Source: Takakia lepidozioides (lineage: Eukaryota > Streptophyta > Takakiopsida > Takakiales > Takakiaceae). Taken from it: 64,000 bases of DNA. Numbering within the stretch: position 1 is the stretch's first letter; each line of letters starts with the position of its first letter. Of this stretch, positions 1 through 11,904 are shown one piece after another. The stretch spans positions 61,980,756-62,044,755 of the forward strand of contig CM060731.1 in NCBI GenBank assembly GCA_030704615.1, written 5' to 3'. A model generated the notes under the pieces. That model did not search any database and had not been told where the DNA came from. It was given only the letters and a program-made list of their open reading frames with translations. The position numbers were made by a program, and so were the translations under genes.

Positions 1-1324
1 CCGTATATTGGGTGTATTTGGAATGACTGCGCGGTTGCGTGGTACGAAGAACAACCCCGACTGCGACAGCACAGCGGCAGGCGGCAACTGCAGCGGGCCC
101 GCCACCTGGGATTACCCCGTTCACACTACACGCTGGAGAGGAAAGGCTCTATAAGTTCGGCGGTTTCGCTCGTATGATTGGGGGCTCGTATATGTTATGT
201 ACTGACGATATCTTTTCTGCTCATTGTTGTCCTTTCTGACATTTTTCATCCATGCGGATAGACGCTTTCTAGCCCCGCCTTGGTGTACTAGGTTTCATCG
301 AGTATCACATTCATCCATCCTCATACTTTAGTTCTCAGAAGAAAAAAAAACAAAATCTCATAAAGAAAAAAAGTATGACGCCCTCCCCAAGGAAGCATAA
401 CTTATGGAATCACTTCATCCCAAGGGCTACTGCCTTCCGCTGGGAAGGTGGACACCTTCATGACACATCAGACCATGGTTTGAACCCACAACCACATCCA
501 ACGTGGTATGTGCCCACTACCACTGGGCTACATGCTGGTTGTCGTAATAGTAACGACCTACCCTTCTCCAACCCACCAACTACGGCTTCCCGTTGCTCCG
601 CACTACTAGCGAGGACTTCTAAGAACTGCGTTCAATTTTCACAAAAAGGGTTGGGTCATCCCCATGGTGTTCCATACATACACCCCATATATTCATTGTT
701 TTTCGGAAGAAGAACTGAGGAGTGTTGCCGATGCTATCATTTTATTTTAATTTTTCAAAGAAAAGAGGGCCGAAATTCTGCTGGTCCCTCCCCTTCAGCA
801 TCCCTAGAGTTTGATAAAGATTGCCACTAAGACTAAGTTGCACCATAGGTAGACACCTAAGACTTTCAAAAAACAAAAATGGAAAAAAAAGAAAAAAACA
901 GGAAGCTACTTCTCACATATCAGGCCCTTCATTATAGTGAGGGGAAAATAAACCTCTTTGATAGATAAAGGTAAATTTTCCTTAATGTCCAATGAATCTA
1001 CAGAGCCTACTGCTCAACACAGCCCATGGAGAGGCCAATGGTCGGTTTGAAGGCACATGTTGAAGGATTGAACCCACGATCACTACCAGAGCACAAGGCT
1101 CAAGGGACCCGAGGGGTTGGGGAGAAGATCATACCACACCCCCACAAGGTTGATTTTTCTTTATATATATATGGCAACTCGTATTAAATCAAGGGACATA
1201 ACCTTGGGAGAACTTTAAGGCCTTACCAGAAGGTGGGTAACATAGCCCGGGGAAAGATTTTTTTTAGTCCTGTAGGTGAAACAGCTGTCTGGAGTGTTTT
1301 CTGGCTGTTGTATTTACCCTGGGT
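1..1324. other. No supported gene; intergenic with one SINE-like piece
   Basis: Several short open frames occur here but none resembles a known protein or has a convincing start or splice context. The one recognisable structure is the minus-strand tRNA-like segment listed at 425-545. A second weak B-box-like sequence (minus strand, near 1065-1080) could be another decayed SINE, but no matching A box is clear. Confidence 0.5.
425..545 (-). repeat. tRNA-derived SINE-like segment
   Basis: Read on the minus strand, positions 530-519 give an A-box-like TAGCCCAGTGGT and positions 486-476 give GGTTCAAACCA, which matches the B-box consensus at 10 of 11 positions. Spacing between the boxes is about 33 bases, as in an internal RNA polymerase III promoter. 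The surrounding sequence does not fold into a clear cloverleaf, so this looks like the head of a decayed SINE and not a working tRNA gene. No poly-A tail or target-site duplication was identified. Confidence 0.45.
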
Positions 1325-3532
1325 TTACCAGTAGTCCCCACAAGAACACACCCCATTGTTGAAGTGATGAAGGCAGATGGCATCCCTTGCAATGATTTCT
1401 CGTGCAACAATTTTGGATATCAACTTGGTGGCAGTGTGGCCAGTCCCTACATTCGCGTAGGTTTTTAATGATGCGGATAGGGTCCCAGGGGGTGTGCTAA
1501 TGAGCCCAAAAGCAATGGCCTCCTTAATCTGCCAAGTCAATCTAGCATAGACCTCCTCTGCTCGTGGGTGAGATCTATCTCCAACGGCAAATGTATACAC
1601 CCTGTTTTCCACCTCAATCCAAGTGTGGCCTGGTTCCTTTTTCACCTCTGGCGTCCATTGCTTTTCTCACTGTTGCTACATCAGCCCACCTACCAGCTGC
1701 AGCATAGATGTTTGAAAGCAGCACATACACTGCAGCATCTTGTGATTCCACCTTGAAAATACATCACTCTGCTAACTCACACTTCCATAAGATTCTGTAG
1801 GCACCAAGCAAGCCCCCCCCCCCCACACTGAAGCACCTGGTTTGAGTGCCATGTTGGCAATGAAATCTTCTGCCTCATCCAAGCGCCCTGCATGGCCAAG
1901 GAGGTCAACCATGCAGGTGCAGTGCTTTTCTGTTGGTGTAATGCCATGCTCTTGACACATGGATTGAAAATAATGACCACCTTCATCTACAAGGCCCAAA
2001 TGGCTGCATGCAGAGAGAACACCAATAAATGTGCCCTCATTTGGCTTCACACCTTTCAATTGCATCAGTTCAAACAGTTGGAGAGCCTCGTGACCACGCC
2101 CATGCTGAGCATATCCTATAATCATCGCAGTCCATGAGACCACATCTGGTTTAAGAATTTTGTCGAACACCTCCCATGCATCTACACTCCCACATTTGGT
2201 ATACATATCAATGAGGGCACTCCTGACATAGACATCTGACTCACACCCAGATCTGATAATGTAGGCATGGACCCACTTGCCCTGTTCCAGGGATGCTTCA
2301 CACCCTCTCTTTGCATTTGTCGAAAGAGTTTGAAAGCCTCCTCACCATGACCACTCTGTGTACATCCTCCAATCATCGCAGTCCAGGAGACCACATCTTG
2401 CTTAGGCATTCTGTCAAACACATTGAGTGCATCCCTCACACTCATGCACTTGCAATACATACTGACAAGGGCATTCCCGAGACCAACATCTGACTCAAAT
2501 TCAGCTTTGACGATGCTGGCATGGAGCTGCTTGCCCCGTTCGAAAGCCTCCAGGCCAGCACAAGCGTTGAGGACACTAATAAAGGTGACAATATCTACCT
2601 TCATGCCTTCTCTTTGCATGCGCTGAAAGAGTTTAAAAGCCTCCTCACCATGACCATGCTGAGCAGATCCTGCAATCATAGCAGTCTCGCTTGGGCATTG
2701 TGTCAAATACTCAGGTGGCATCCGTCAAACTCTCACACCTGTAATACATGCTGACAAGGGTAGTCCCCACATGGACATCCCCCTCAAGTCCAGCCTCAAT
2801 GCACGCACATTTTGTATAGAAGTCCACCAGGGCAGTGTTGAGGATGACATCTGGTACAATTCCAGCTTTGACGATGTCACCATGGACCTCTTTCCCATTT
2901 TCCAGAGCTCCCAGGCTTGCACACGCATTGCAAACAAAAACAAACGTTATGTGGTTGGGCTTCACCCCTTCACACATCATTTGCTCATAGGTCTCCAAAG
3001 CCTCCATCCCGTGCATACATGTCCACCAGGGCAGTGTTCAAGATGACATCTGGTACAATTCCAGCTGTGACGATGTCACCATGGACCTCTTTCCCCTTTT
3101 CCAGAGCTCCCAGGCTTGCGCGCGCATTGCAAACAAAAACAAATGTTATGGGGTTGGGCTTCACCCCTTCCCACATCATTTGCTCATAGGTCTCCAAAGC
3201 CTCCATCCCGTGCATACAATTCCAGCTTTGACGATGTCACCATGGACCTCTTTCCCCTTTTCCAGAGCTCGCAGGCTTGCACACGCATTGCAAGCAAAAA
3301 CAAATGTTATGTGGTTGGGCTTCACCCTTTCGCACATCATTTGCTCATAGGTCTCCAAAGCCTCCATCCCGCACCCTTGCTGTGCATAGCCTGCAATCAT
3401 CGCACTCCACGACACCACATCTCGTTCAGCCATACTTTCGAGCACTCCCTTTGGATCCTCGATGCACGCACATTTGACATACATTTCCACCAGGGCAGTG
3501 TTCAGAATCACATCTGGTAATCTGACAGGCAT
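1325..3532 (-). pseudogene. PPR-DYW pseudogene, C-terminal part, shattered
   Basis: On the minus strand, successive short frames read as PPR motifs (for example LVDMYAKCGS-like and VVSWTAMIGG-like stretches) and end in a DYW tail, CSCGDYW, at 1325. The PPR run is broken by several frameshifts near 1770, 2200, 2715, 3000 and 3190. The E/DYW part (1325-1645) jumps from the E+ motif straight to IAFGLIST, so the H-x-E zinc/catalytic segment is deleted and no deaminase could form. Between 2840 and 3370 a piece of about 170-200 bases is repeated in tandem. The intact relative at 36792-39074 is the obvious comparison. DYW-PPR proteins act in organellar C-to-U RNA editing; this copy cannot. Confidence 0.85.
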
Positions 3533-3539
3533 TCACTTT

Positions 3540-3790
3540 TTGCTTTGGTTGCCCCACCATTGACTGGGGTCAGAGAAGTATTCATTCCACAGCTTCTCCT
3601 CATCTCTGTTACCTGTTTTTGGATAATTCCTGTTGTCACATTGGCAGTATCCTGTCAAAGTCACTGCAAACTAGATTCACTCAACCAGCTAACTCGCAGA
3701 ATTCAACATGGAAATTTAGGGCCGATTCTGATGAGGGAAAAACAGGGCGAAATGTGTTGAAGTAGGTGCCTTCATTAGCAGTGCCTTCAT
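3540..3790 (-). pseudogene. OSB-like WWDNR fragment, copy 1
   Basis: The minus strand reads DEEKLWNEYFSDPSQWWGNQ, a degenerate form of the WWDNR core of the PDF motif found in plant organellar single-stranded-DNA-binding (OSB) proteins. The same roughly 250-330-base unit recurs at 5455, 18030 and 18940 in the same orientation, always touching PPR-derived sequence. No start, stop or splice structure supports a working gene here. The family assignment rests on the short WWDNR-type motif only, so it is moderate. Confidence 0.5.
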
Positions 3791-3974
3791 GAAGCCTTAA
3801 CCCCATGGGAACTCTGGAAATCTTCATATTTGAAAAATGGGGCACATTAGATGTGTTATTATTTTCACTAGAATGCAGAGCCTCAGGGCACCTGACTATC
3901 AGTGGGAACAGTCGCTACAAAACTACTAAGTTAATGCCCGCAGCAGTTGAACACCATACAAATTGAGCAACTTA

Positions 3975-5135
3975 GGATAATGTGAGTGTGCACCTGCTTT
4001 CCAGCTTCCAGACTTCCATCTTGATGCACTTAAGCAAGAGACAGACATACGCATCTCAATCTGCTGAAATGCCTCCTTGGGTTTAAAGTCTGTAGAGCCT
4101 CTGTCAGTCTGCCTGCTGGCTATTGTCCAGAATCACATCTGGTACAATTCCAGCTTTGGCGATGCAACCATGCACCTCTTTGCCTTTTTCCACGGCTGCC
4201 ACCTGCTTGCACACGCACTGCAAACGCACACAAACGTGATGTGGTCGGGCTTCACCCCTTCCCCCATCATTTGCTCAGAGGTCTCCAAAGCCTCCATCTC
4301 GCGCCTCTGATGTGCATACCCTGCAAGCATCGTGTTCCACGACACCATATCTCGTTCAGCCATAGTGTTGAACACTCCTTTCGCATCCTCAATGCTCCCA
4401 CATTTGGCATACATGTCTACCAGAGCAGTGTTCAGTGTTCCCTGCTACTTCAGCTCCCGCGCCCTTGCTGTGCATATCCTCCAATCATCGCACTCCACGA
4501 CACCATATCTCGTTCAGCCACACTGTCGAACACTCCCTTCAGACATGTCCACGAGGGTATAGTTCAGAATGACATTTGGTACAATTGCAGCTCTGACAAT
4601 GTCGCCATGGACCTCTTTGCCCTTTTCCAGAGCTGCCAAGCTTGCATACGAATTTGCAAATGCACACAAACGTGATGTGGTTGGGCTTCACCCCTTCGCG
4701 CAGCATTTGCTCATAGGTCTCCAAAGCATTAATCCTACCACACCCATGCTTGGTAAATCCTGCCAACATTATATTCCACGTGATCAAAGATCGTTGAGGC
4801 ATTCTGTCAACACTTGGTGAGCATCCATGATGCTCCCGCAGTTAACATACATGTTGACAAGGGTGTTGAGTAGAAAAACATTTGGAGTGAATCCACTTTG
4901 GATAATGTGAGTGTGCACCTGCTTTCCAGCTTCCAGACCTTCCATCTTGATGCACTTAAGCAAGAGACAGACATACGTATCTGAATCTGCCGAAATGCCT
5001 CCTTGCTTTAGAGTCTGTAGAGCCTCTGTCAGTCTGCCTGCCACACAAAGTACCTTCACATGCCCAGAAGTGCCAGAAGAGGCATTGTGGACTCCCTCTC
5101 TTGATCCTCTTTCAGAAGCTGTGGTCATGGTTTAG
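3975..5135 (-). pseudogene. PPR pseudogene, N-terminal part
   Basis: The minus frame starting at 5128 (MTTASERGSREGV) parallels residues 37 onward of the intact PPR gene at 36792-39074 (MTTAFGRGPREVV). It continues through the leucine-rich N-terminal region and the first PPR motifs before being lost by frameshift near 4790. Further PPR pieces run from 4802 to 4133. A second copy of the N-terminal segment (LTEAL...GKQVH region) sits at 3975-4125, so the pseudogene holds an internal duplication. It probably once joined the block at 1325-3532. The similarity beginning exactly at the internal methionine suggests this Met is the conserved start. Confidence 0.8.
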
Positions 5136-5260
5136 GTGCCTGATTCTATGAACTGTGCCGCTGCAGCTGCTGCCTTTAGTTGACCATCTACCCATGCAGG
5201 TTTATTGTAGCTATTGATCCACATGGAATCATAGGTCATCTGGAGCTTGAAGTCCGTCCC
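5136..5260 (-). pseudogene. OSB-like PAWVD fragment, copy 2
   Basis: The minus strand reads YDSMWINSYNKPAWVDGQL, the same peptide seen in the chimaeric blocks at 5740-5830, 17540, 18300 and 19200. It lies directly upstream (minus sense) of the N-terminal PPR fragment. It is too short to be functional and has no start codon of its own. Origin from an OSB-type gene is inferred from linkage to the WWDNR piece in other copies. Confidence 0.45.
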
Positions 5261-5454
5261 TCTTGGATGAATCTGTCCACCCACACACTATCCCTGCTCC
5301 TTCAGCTATCCATGCCTCTGCACAAATCATACATACATCCTTGCCTTGCTGCTATCAGCTGACAATGACAGCCTAGATCTGTTCTAGGAAACACCCAACT
5401 CAACTTATCACACTAGTTCCTATGCTCAATTGCATCTGCTACTCTCTCCAACAA

Positions 5455-5830
5455 ACATTCACCTTTTCGATTGTCCCACCATTGACTGGGGTCAGAAAAG
5501 TATTCATTCCACAGCTTCTCCTCGTCTCTGTTATCTGTTTCTGGATACTTCCCTGTTGTCACATTGGCAGTATCATGTCAAAGTCACTCCAAACTATCAA
5601 AGGTTCACTCAACCAGCTAACTTGCAGAATTCAACATGAAAATTTAGGGCCGATTCTGATGAGAGGGAAAACAGGGTGAAATGTGTTGAAGGTGCCTTCA
5701 TTAGCAGCGCCTGAATTTATCAATTGTGCCGCTGCTGCTGTGGCTTCCAGTTGACCATCTACCCATGCAGGTTTCTTGTACCTATCCTTCCACAGGGAAT
5801 CATAGGTAATCTGCCGTCATATACCCATCA
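5455..5830 (-). pseudogene. OSB-like fragment with PAWVD and WWDNR parts, copy 3
   Basis: This is the fullest copy of the recurring unit. In minus order it gives YDSLWKDRYKKPAWVDGQLE, an alanine-rich stretch, then after stops and frameshifts DEEKLWNEYFSDPSQWWDNR followed by lysine. The WWDNR-K core resembles the PDF motif of OSB proteins, which bind single-stranded DNA in plant mitochondria and plastids. In-frame stops between the halves show that it is dead or that an intron has been lost from view. Confidence 0.5.
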
Positions 5831-6339
5831 CAGGTCCAATCCAAACAGCAGCCCTAACAGCCACTTTTGGCAAGACCAGACATTTCAAAGACTGCCCTAC
5901 ATAATAAGCTTACACATATACCACTTTTAGCAGCTCAATGAGAATCCTGTCAGCTTTGGAAGAACACAGAAGAAAAAGGAGCGAGAATAACCTCGGCAGG
6001 GGTCTGCTCAGCGCGAAGGCGTCTGCCATCGAAAAGGAAGGCAATAGAGCTGGGATCAACTGACCGACGGTCGCAGTATGCATGCATCAGCTTTCGAAGT
6101 GTGGCTGTGGTCTTAATCCTGAAAAAAACCTCCCCGCCATCCTACACATTGCAGCATCTCCGGCCATCCGTTACTAGACCCATACAAATTCTCCTTCACG
6201 ACACCTTCTTCTCCAACCACCCGAAATTACCACAATTCTCGCAGCTTTCTTCACGAGGAGAATCTACTGAGAGTCCCTGGCATTTGATGTAACCAAATAT
6301 ATTTGTGAACCACATAAGAGGTGTACCTGCGGACCCAGC

Positions 6340-6775
6340 CATTGTGGGGAAGTACGCAGCGCATAACGATCTTGCTTGGGTTTCTTCAACGGGTCAGTCT
6401 CGTGCAATGCAGCAGCTGCCTTCATGTAAGAGCTTCCATCAAGAATCCACTCCATGATGACTGCTGCCTCCATCTGACCTGGGTGGTGCTTCAGCTTGTG
6501 AGTTAATGGATCAGCAAACTCTGGCTTTCCTTGCATCACCTCGCAAAAGAGGGCTGAGAGAACCTCAGCAAGTAGGGCTAACACATTTCCATCATAACAG
6601 ACCGTTGATGCCAAGCCTGACCCCACTGCCGTCCCATTAACAAGGGTGAGGCCCTCTTTTGGCTGCAGCTCAAAGGGCTTCTCAACTCCGGCGAGCTTGA
6701 GAGCTTGTACAGCTGAAATCTCCTCTCCGTCCTCAGTGACAGCTCTGGAGTTGGGCCTGGCAATTAGAAGCCTTG
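6340..6775 (-). pseudogene. Phenylalanine ammonia-lyase fragment
   Basis: The minus frame from about 6775 to 6340 reads an uninterrupted, highly conserved piece of phenylalanine ammonia-lyase: [20 protein letters not shown], then [29 protein letters not shown] and [20 protein letters not shown] deaminates phenylalanine at the entry to phenylpropanoid metabolism. Similarity begins just after the position of the Ala-Ser-Gly triad that forms the MIO cofactor and ends abruptly after WLGPQV, so only about 145 of the usual 700 or so residues remain. Both edges are abrupt and no flanking PAL exons were found. It is a truncated duplicate, or an exon carried by a mobile element. The frame being still open suggests recent origin. 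Confidence 0.85.
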
Positions 6776-7029
6776 CATTTGACAAAAATGGGAAACAACC
6801 CATACAAAAATGCCACGGGCTTCCATACCTGACCCTTCGCTTTCAGATTAATGTGACCTCCCCCCTCCAAAAGGCTTCTTCTCCTCCCCGTTGTGAATTT
6901 CTCCTGCATTGTTGGTGCTATCCTCCACACCAGCCATGATTCCAGCAACCACACCTAGCGCACAAAGGCAGACGCGCACAGAGACAGCGAGCGAGAAAGA
7001 AGCGGCGGCAGCGCGCAGGGACAAGCTGG

Positions 7030-7175
7030 GTGATTTCGGGCATTTCGGGCAGGGTCCAAAGAATTTGACGACGTACGAAACGTGGCGACGAAACGTGGCG
7101 ACGATGATGTGGCACTAGGGCACCCTATTCACGCTCCACGCTAAACTAGCTCTCGACCTTCGGTCGTCGCTAGAA
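7030..7175. repeat. Dispersed repeat, copy A
   Basis: This stretch closely matches 11112-11275 in the same orientation. Shared landmarks are the TTTCGGGCATTT block, the GTGGCACTAGGGCACCCTAT block and a CGACCTTCGGTCG mini-hairpin followed by TCGCTAGAAT. There is no coding potential. It may be the end of a DNA transposon; termini were not resolved. Confidence 0.6.
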
Positions 7176-7404
7176 TAATGTTTTGCAAGGCTTCAGTCCT
7201 TGTTTTCATGAAATGGTTCCAGGCCATAGGCCAAGCAAAGGGAATAAAATAAGGAATAATGTAAGAACTTAATGCACACAGGGGAGTGGAGTTGCATGGA
7301 CCCTTTTTCGCTTACTCTTTGTGAGGCCGGGTTACTCCTTGCTAAACCCGGCAAGCTGTCATTCCAGCTTAAATGGAATTTTGACTCAAGCTGACTTGGA
7401 CAAA

Positions 7405-7980
7405 GTGTGGAAAGATGTTTGGAGGAAACTCTGGTTTCTTATGGAAACTAATACATAGAATACTGCCAGTCAACTCTGCGACGCTGAGCGACAATGCTAT
7501 GTGTAGTTTGTGTCAAGCTGCACCCGAGACCATAGAGCATTGCATGGCTGAATGTGATCTGGCTGCCAGAGTCAGGCATCAGGTTTTGGGGTTCTACTCT
7601 AACTGGAACTCTTTTCCTTCTCCCCCTCCCACCTCCTTGCTACTTCTGAATTTGCTTCCTCATCACATATTATGCTCGTCCAGTGTGGGCTTGCCTTAGG
7701 GCTTATACTATGTGGAACTTGTGGAAGGCTAGATGTGCTTGGTTTTATGAGGGGAAACCACCCAAGGCCAGGTCAATTCTGTTCAACATCTATCATGACC
7801 TGCTTACTGAGGGGAGGAAAGCTTGGGGCACTGTGTGTGCAGCTGTTTTCGAAGCTCCACGACAACACGGGAAGAAGCTCCTCCAAGATTTTCAACACTC
7901 ATGGGGCAAAAACGACTTACTCAGCACCTGTCTTCCCATCATGCACTTTGCTTGGCAAAACACCATCCCTACTGCTTAGA
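7405..7980 (+). mobile_element. LINE 3' end with zinc-binding RT-tail domain
   Basis: The plus frames read FLWKLIHRILPVNS and then CSLCQAAPETIEHCMAECDL, the zf-RVT domain that follows the reverse transcriptase of plant non-LTR retrotransposons. After a frameshift near 7680 the element continues as WACLRAYTMWNLWKARC and runs to a stop at 7977. Only this C-terminal part is present, as expected of a 5'-truncated LINE insertion. The catalytic reverse transcriptase is absent. Confidence 0.75.
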
Positions 7981-7984
7981 AAGT

Positions 7985-10330
7985 CTCATAGGGAGGGGCA
8001 GGATGGTGACTTCAACTGGCTTCACAACAACAAGCTGCAATCTCGAAACCTCTGACATCAATTTCTTGTAAACACGTGAACTAAATTTTGAGAGGAGCTT
8101 TACATAATCTTAAGGTATTACACAAGAGAAAACAATACTGTGTCTGAATGCTTAATAAGCTCATTAAAGTGCTCTATTGTCCACATTCCAGCATAATATA
8201 GGTATGTGGTCAATTGGGGCACTTTGGCACTTCCTCACTTCAAATGTAAACGCCAGCATCACAATCTCTCAGAAAATAAAAATGCTCTCACAATTCCAGG
8301 GATGTGCTCAAAGAAATGAAATGAAAGTCTGTGACCAGATCCTATGGAAGTTGGGCATGCCATGCCCTGACAGTGGCCAAGCTTCTGAGTTGATCAATGT
8401 TTCGCCAAAGAATAAAAAGATGGAGCACAAAATCTGAGATCATGCACTTGAGAGGAGCCATTATCTCCTGAATCTGTGTAAACAGTTTCCAACTTTGCCA
8501 TGAACATGTCATCATAAGCTCGTCTACTGCCCCAAGCAAACCAAATCTAATGAGAATCATTACGAGGAAAACAAGGAGCAGAAATGAGAATCATTCAGAC
8601 ACTTCATCATTACGAGGAAAACAAGGAGTGCTCCAACTCAACACCTAAGGTTACTGCCTTCATTACTGTAACTGATTTGTACTAGTTGCTGTCCCCAATT
8701 TACAAATGTTGGCCTGCACTGATGAGAGTGAAGCAGATTTAAAGCATGCACTTGCTAAGAGGACGGTGTCAAATAGATGTGGGTGCATAAGAAGGATACC
8801 TGAACGTGAGAGGGCCACCATACATGTCCACCACTTTTGGCTGCCCATGTTCATCCCGAGCTCCCGCATGCTGCAAGTCCATGAAAGGACAGAAATTGAT
8901 CAAACAAAAGCCCAATTGCAACCTGGAGATCCTTATGCCTGATAAGCTAACCAGACTACGAACTGTGCTCAAGAAAGTTTTACAGCTTCCTCTGTACCAA
9001 TTAGGCCCTGAATATGTAACCACAGAGCAAAATGATTGTGCAGAGGGCACATATCAGGTAGTGTCGGGGAGATGTCTCCCCAGCCATTGATGTGTATGAA
9101 TCATGCTTGGCAGAGATCCTGGAGCATGCCAACCAAGTTGGGTTTGAATGCGCCAATGACAACCCTCTGGACCCAGGGTAAAACTACTCTCCTCCCTCCA
9201 GTTTATTGTCATGTGGTCCTATCACACTAAAGCTCAGATAATCCAACCTGTACTGCTGCTTCTGCTGTGGAAGCAGGAGTGATTCAACTGAAAGATCTCT
9301 GCTTAAGATGCTGTAATCATCAAGTCCATGGAGAGCAGGGTAACGAAACACACTGGCCCTACTACTATTGACAATCAATGGTCTGTACAAAGCCCAAATG
9401 TCTCATCACAATCTTTGCCACCGCCACTGTACGGAATCCAGTGCCTTACTATGTCCAGAGTGATAGAAGAGGAAGCTTACGGAAGATCCATTAATAATAC
9501 GCTGTATGATGGCAGCATGTCTGACAGACTTACAGGATCCCCCAGCAGAACAGAGGCAGTCGATATTCGGGGTTGATGTGGCGTATTGCAGCATCCAGGA
9601 GAGGAACACACAAGCTAGCACCAAACAAACAGTTTCAAGGGACAACAAACAGTTTTAAACAAAGAATTAGAGTCACATGGGCTCAGGTAATATCTCTGGC
9701 TCTTGTTATGTGGAGAAAAGTGCGCATAGTTCATATCAATGACAAATTGATTGACACCCACAATGCTTGGCCATTCATAGATACAACCTGCAAGCTAACC
9801 TATGATTTGGAAGGCCATCTTGGTTACTTTGGCAACATACATAAACCTGACAGAGTGTTCAGTAATCACCAAAAATGTATGCTACCCGGCAAACAAGACA
9901 TTGCAATGCACACATGTGACGGTAATCCGAGTCCTTGATACAACAGGGCAAACCTCATTATATGTGAACTCAGGATCTTCGAATTAGGACGATTTTGATG
10001 ACCCAGTAATGGTAAAAAGTTGCCAAGAAGGGACAACAATCCTGCACACGCAGCAAGATTTTACTAAATCAGAGGAACAACACCAGCTCAGTCATGATCT
10101 ATATATATTGTTTGCTCATGCCCAACCTGCCTTTGAACGCATGGAGATGTACGGCAGAGCTCTTGATCACTGTCACGATGGGCTTTTTTCGAGTACGCTC
10201 TCTGACTCTGTGTGTCACTTTTTCTCAAGCCTCCTTTGGACATGATAAAGCCAAGGTCCGCAGTTCTTCTCTCTTGTGCCACGAGCTGCTTGTCACTTAA
10301 CTTTGGGCCTACCATGGAGTCAAATTCTTC
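7985..10330. other. No supported gene
   Basis: Only short frames without recognisable domains are present. A 23-base sequence, ATCATTACGAGGAAAACAAG and its continuation, occurs twice (8556 and 8607). A minus-strand stretch at 8798-8872 (AGARDEHGQPKVVDMYGG) has the look of a single exon bounded by AG and GT, but I do not recognise it and found no partner exon. Confidence 0.4.
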
Positions 10331-10334
10331 CAGA

Positions 10335-10770
10335 CTGGTGTTTCACCAGTAATCCCCACAAGAACAAACCCCATCTTGGAAGTGGTGAAAGCGGTTTGCA
10401 TCCCGTGCAACAATTGTTCGTGCAACAAGCTTTGAGATGAATTTGGTGGGCAGTCACCACAAACCGGAAGATTTTTGGTGATGTAGAGCGGCGTCCCAGG
10501 GGAAGTGCTCACTAGCCCAAAGGAAATGGTCACGTCTGTCCGGCACTTATCCAGCCTCCCTTAAATGCAAGACAATCTCCTCCGCTTAGCATGTATTTTC
10601 TCAATTTGTGGATGTGATTTCTCATCTACACAGAACGCATGCACCTGGTTCTCCACCTCCCTGACTCCTTTCTCACACCTGCATCCTCCATCACCTTTCC
10701 TACCTTTGCTCGCAGCTTGGCAAGACTTAGGCCCTCGGTAGATAGGTGTCTGTCTTCGAAGAACTCTGGG
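10335..10770 (-). pseudogene. DYW-domain fragment of a PPR protein
   Basis: The minus strand carries an E+ remnant (VENQVHAFCVDEKSHPQIE, near 10680-10600) followed, after a large deletion and frameshifts, by [20 protein letters not shown] and the terminal CSCGDYW near 10340. The zinc-binding H-x-E segment is missing. No upstream PPR repeats are attached, so this is an isolated 3' end of a PPR-DYW gene. It matches the intact gene at 36792 in layout. Confidence 0.75.
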
Positions 10771-11111
10771 GACAATGCAGGATGCGGGGCAGTGTTTTTC
10801 TTTCTGGCGAAAAATCGACCTGGAAACTACGTCAGCTACTTGTACAAAGGAATTATGGGGGGTATAATCTGACTTTTTCGCCAAAAAGCAGCAGCAGATC
10901 AATCTCGGGGGCTTAATCTTGCCGACGTGGACTAGTTATAACGTGACACCTGGAATATAGCCACTTTTCCAACTATGCTACCTCGATATTCTCGCCACAT
11001 GGCACTGGATAGAATTTACAGGTGGCCCCGCCGGCAATTTTAGAAATATGAAAAAAAATCACTGCTTGGATCCTACTGATGCGGGGACATCATCATCTCT
11101 TCCCCGCGCTA

Positions 11112-11275
11112 CACAGCAAGACACCTTTCGGGCATTTTGGGCAGGTTCCAAAGAAATTGACGACGACAATGACCTGGCTACCATGACGTGGCGACGATGA
11201 CGTGGCACTAGGGCACCCTATTCCTGCTCTACGCTAAACTAGCTTCCGACCTTCGGTCCTCGCTAGAATTAGCGT
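11112..11275. repeat. Dispersed repeat, copy B
   Basis: Second copy of the repeat at 7030-7175, about 4 kb away and in the same orientation. It is diverged by scattered substitutions and small indels but keeps the CTAGGGCACCCTATTC block and the ACCTTCGGT hairpin near its end. Nothing coding is visible. Confidence 0.6.
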
Positions 11276-11904
11276 CATCTTCAACATCACTAGAAAGAAA
11301 GAAGCAACGAATTATACAGATCGCCTGCAACGCAACCCAGATTATCACAGGATTATCACGCTCGTTCACGGAATCGGATTCTCCGTACTCCATCTTCTCC
11401 ATAGCTTCATACTTCAAACTTTCATACTTTAAGCTTCATACTCGTTCATAATCCCGTTCATTCTTGGTCACATTCTTGGTCATATTTCTACAATTCATGC
11501 TGATGAATCACAGGCTGTTTTGTCTGTCAAGAGTGCGTGTTTGGTTATGGTGTCACCTGACCCTAATCACTTAAGGTGTGGGTCTCTTCCTATTTCTTCG
11601 CGAGTGGTTGAACGCAATGATATCTGAGGACAGACCTCTTTTCCATCGGGACTAATTACCAATCTTGAGAGATGGGCAGTTGCAGTTAAATGCCTGTGAG
11701 AGAGTTAGAAGAACTTTTTTCCAGCCATTTCAACCCATGTTAGTTTCCTACAAGGCAATTGAATTTTGATAAGTTCTTTTTCCAGGTGGGAGGGGATTCA
11801 AGCACTCGGATTGTCTCACTTCAAGCTTCTGAAGAGACTTTGCTGCGAGTGAGTGTGAGGCAGCTTATAAGGTTGAACAAAGTAGCGTAGGTGAAAACAG
11901 GGAG

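Noticed and set aside
8769-9050. Exon-like minus frame with AGARDEHGQPKVVDMYGG
   Set aside because: Splice-like edges are present but no neighbouring exon, start or recognised family was found.
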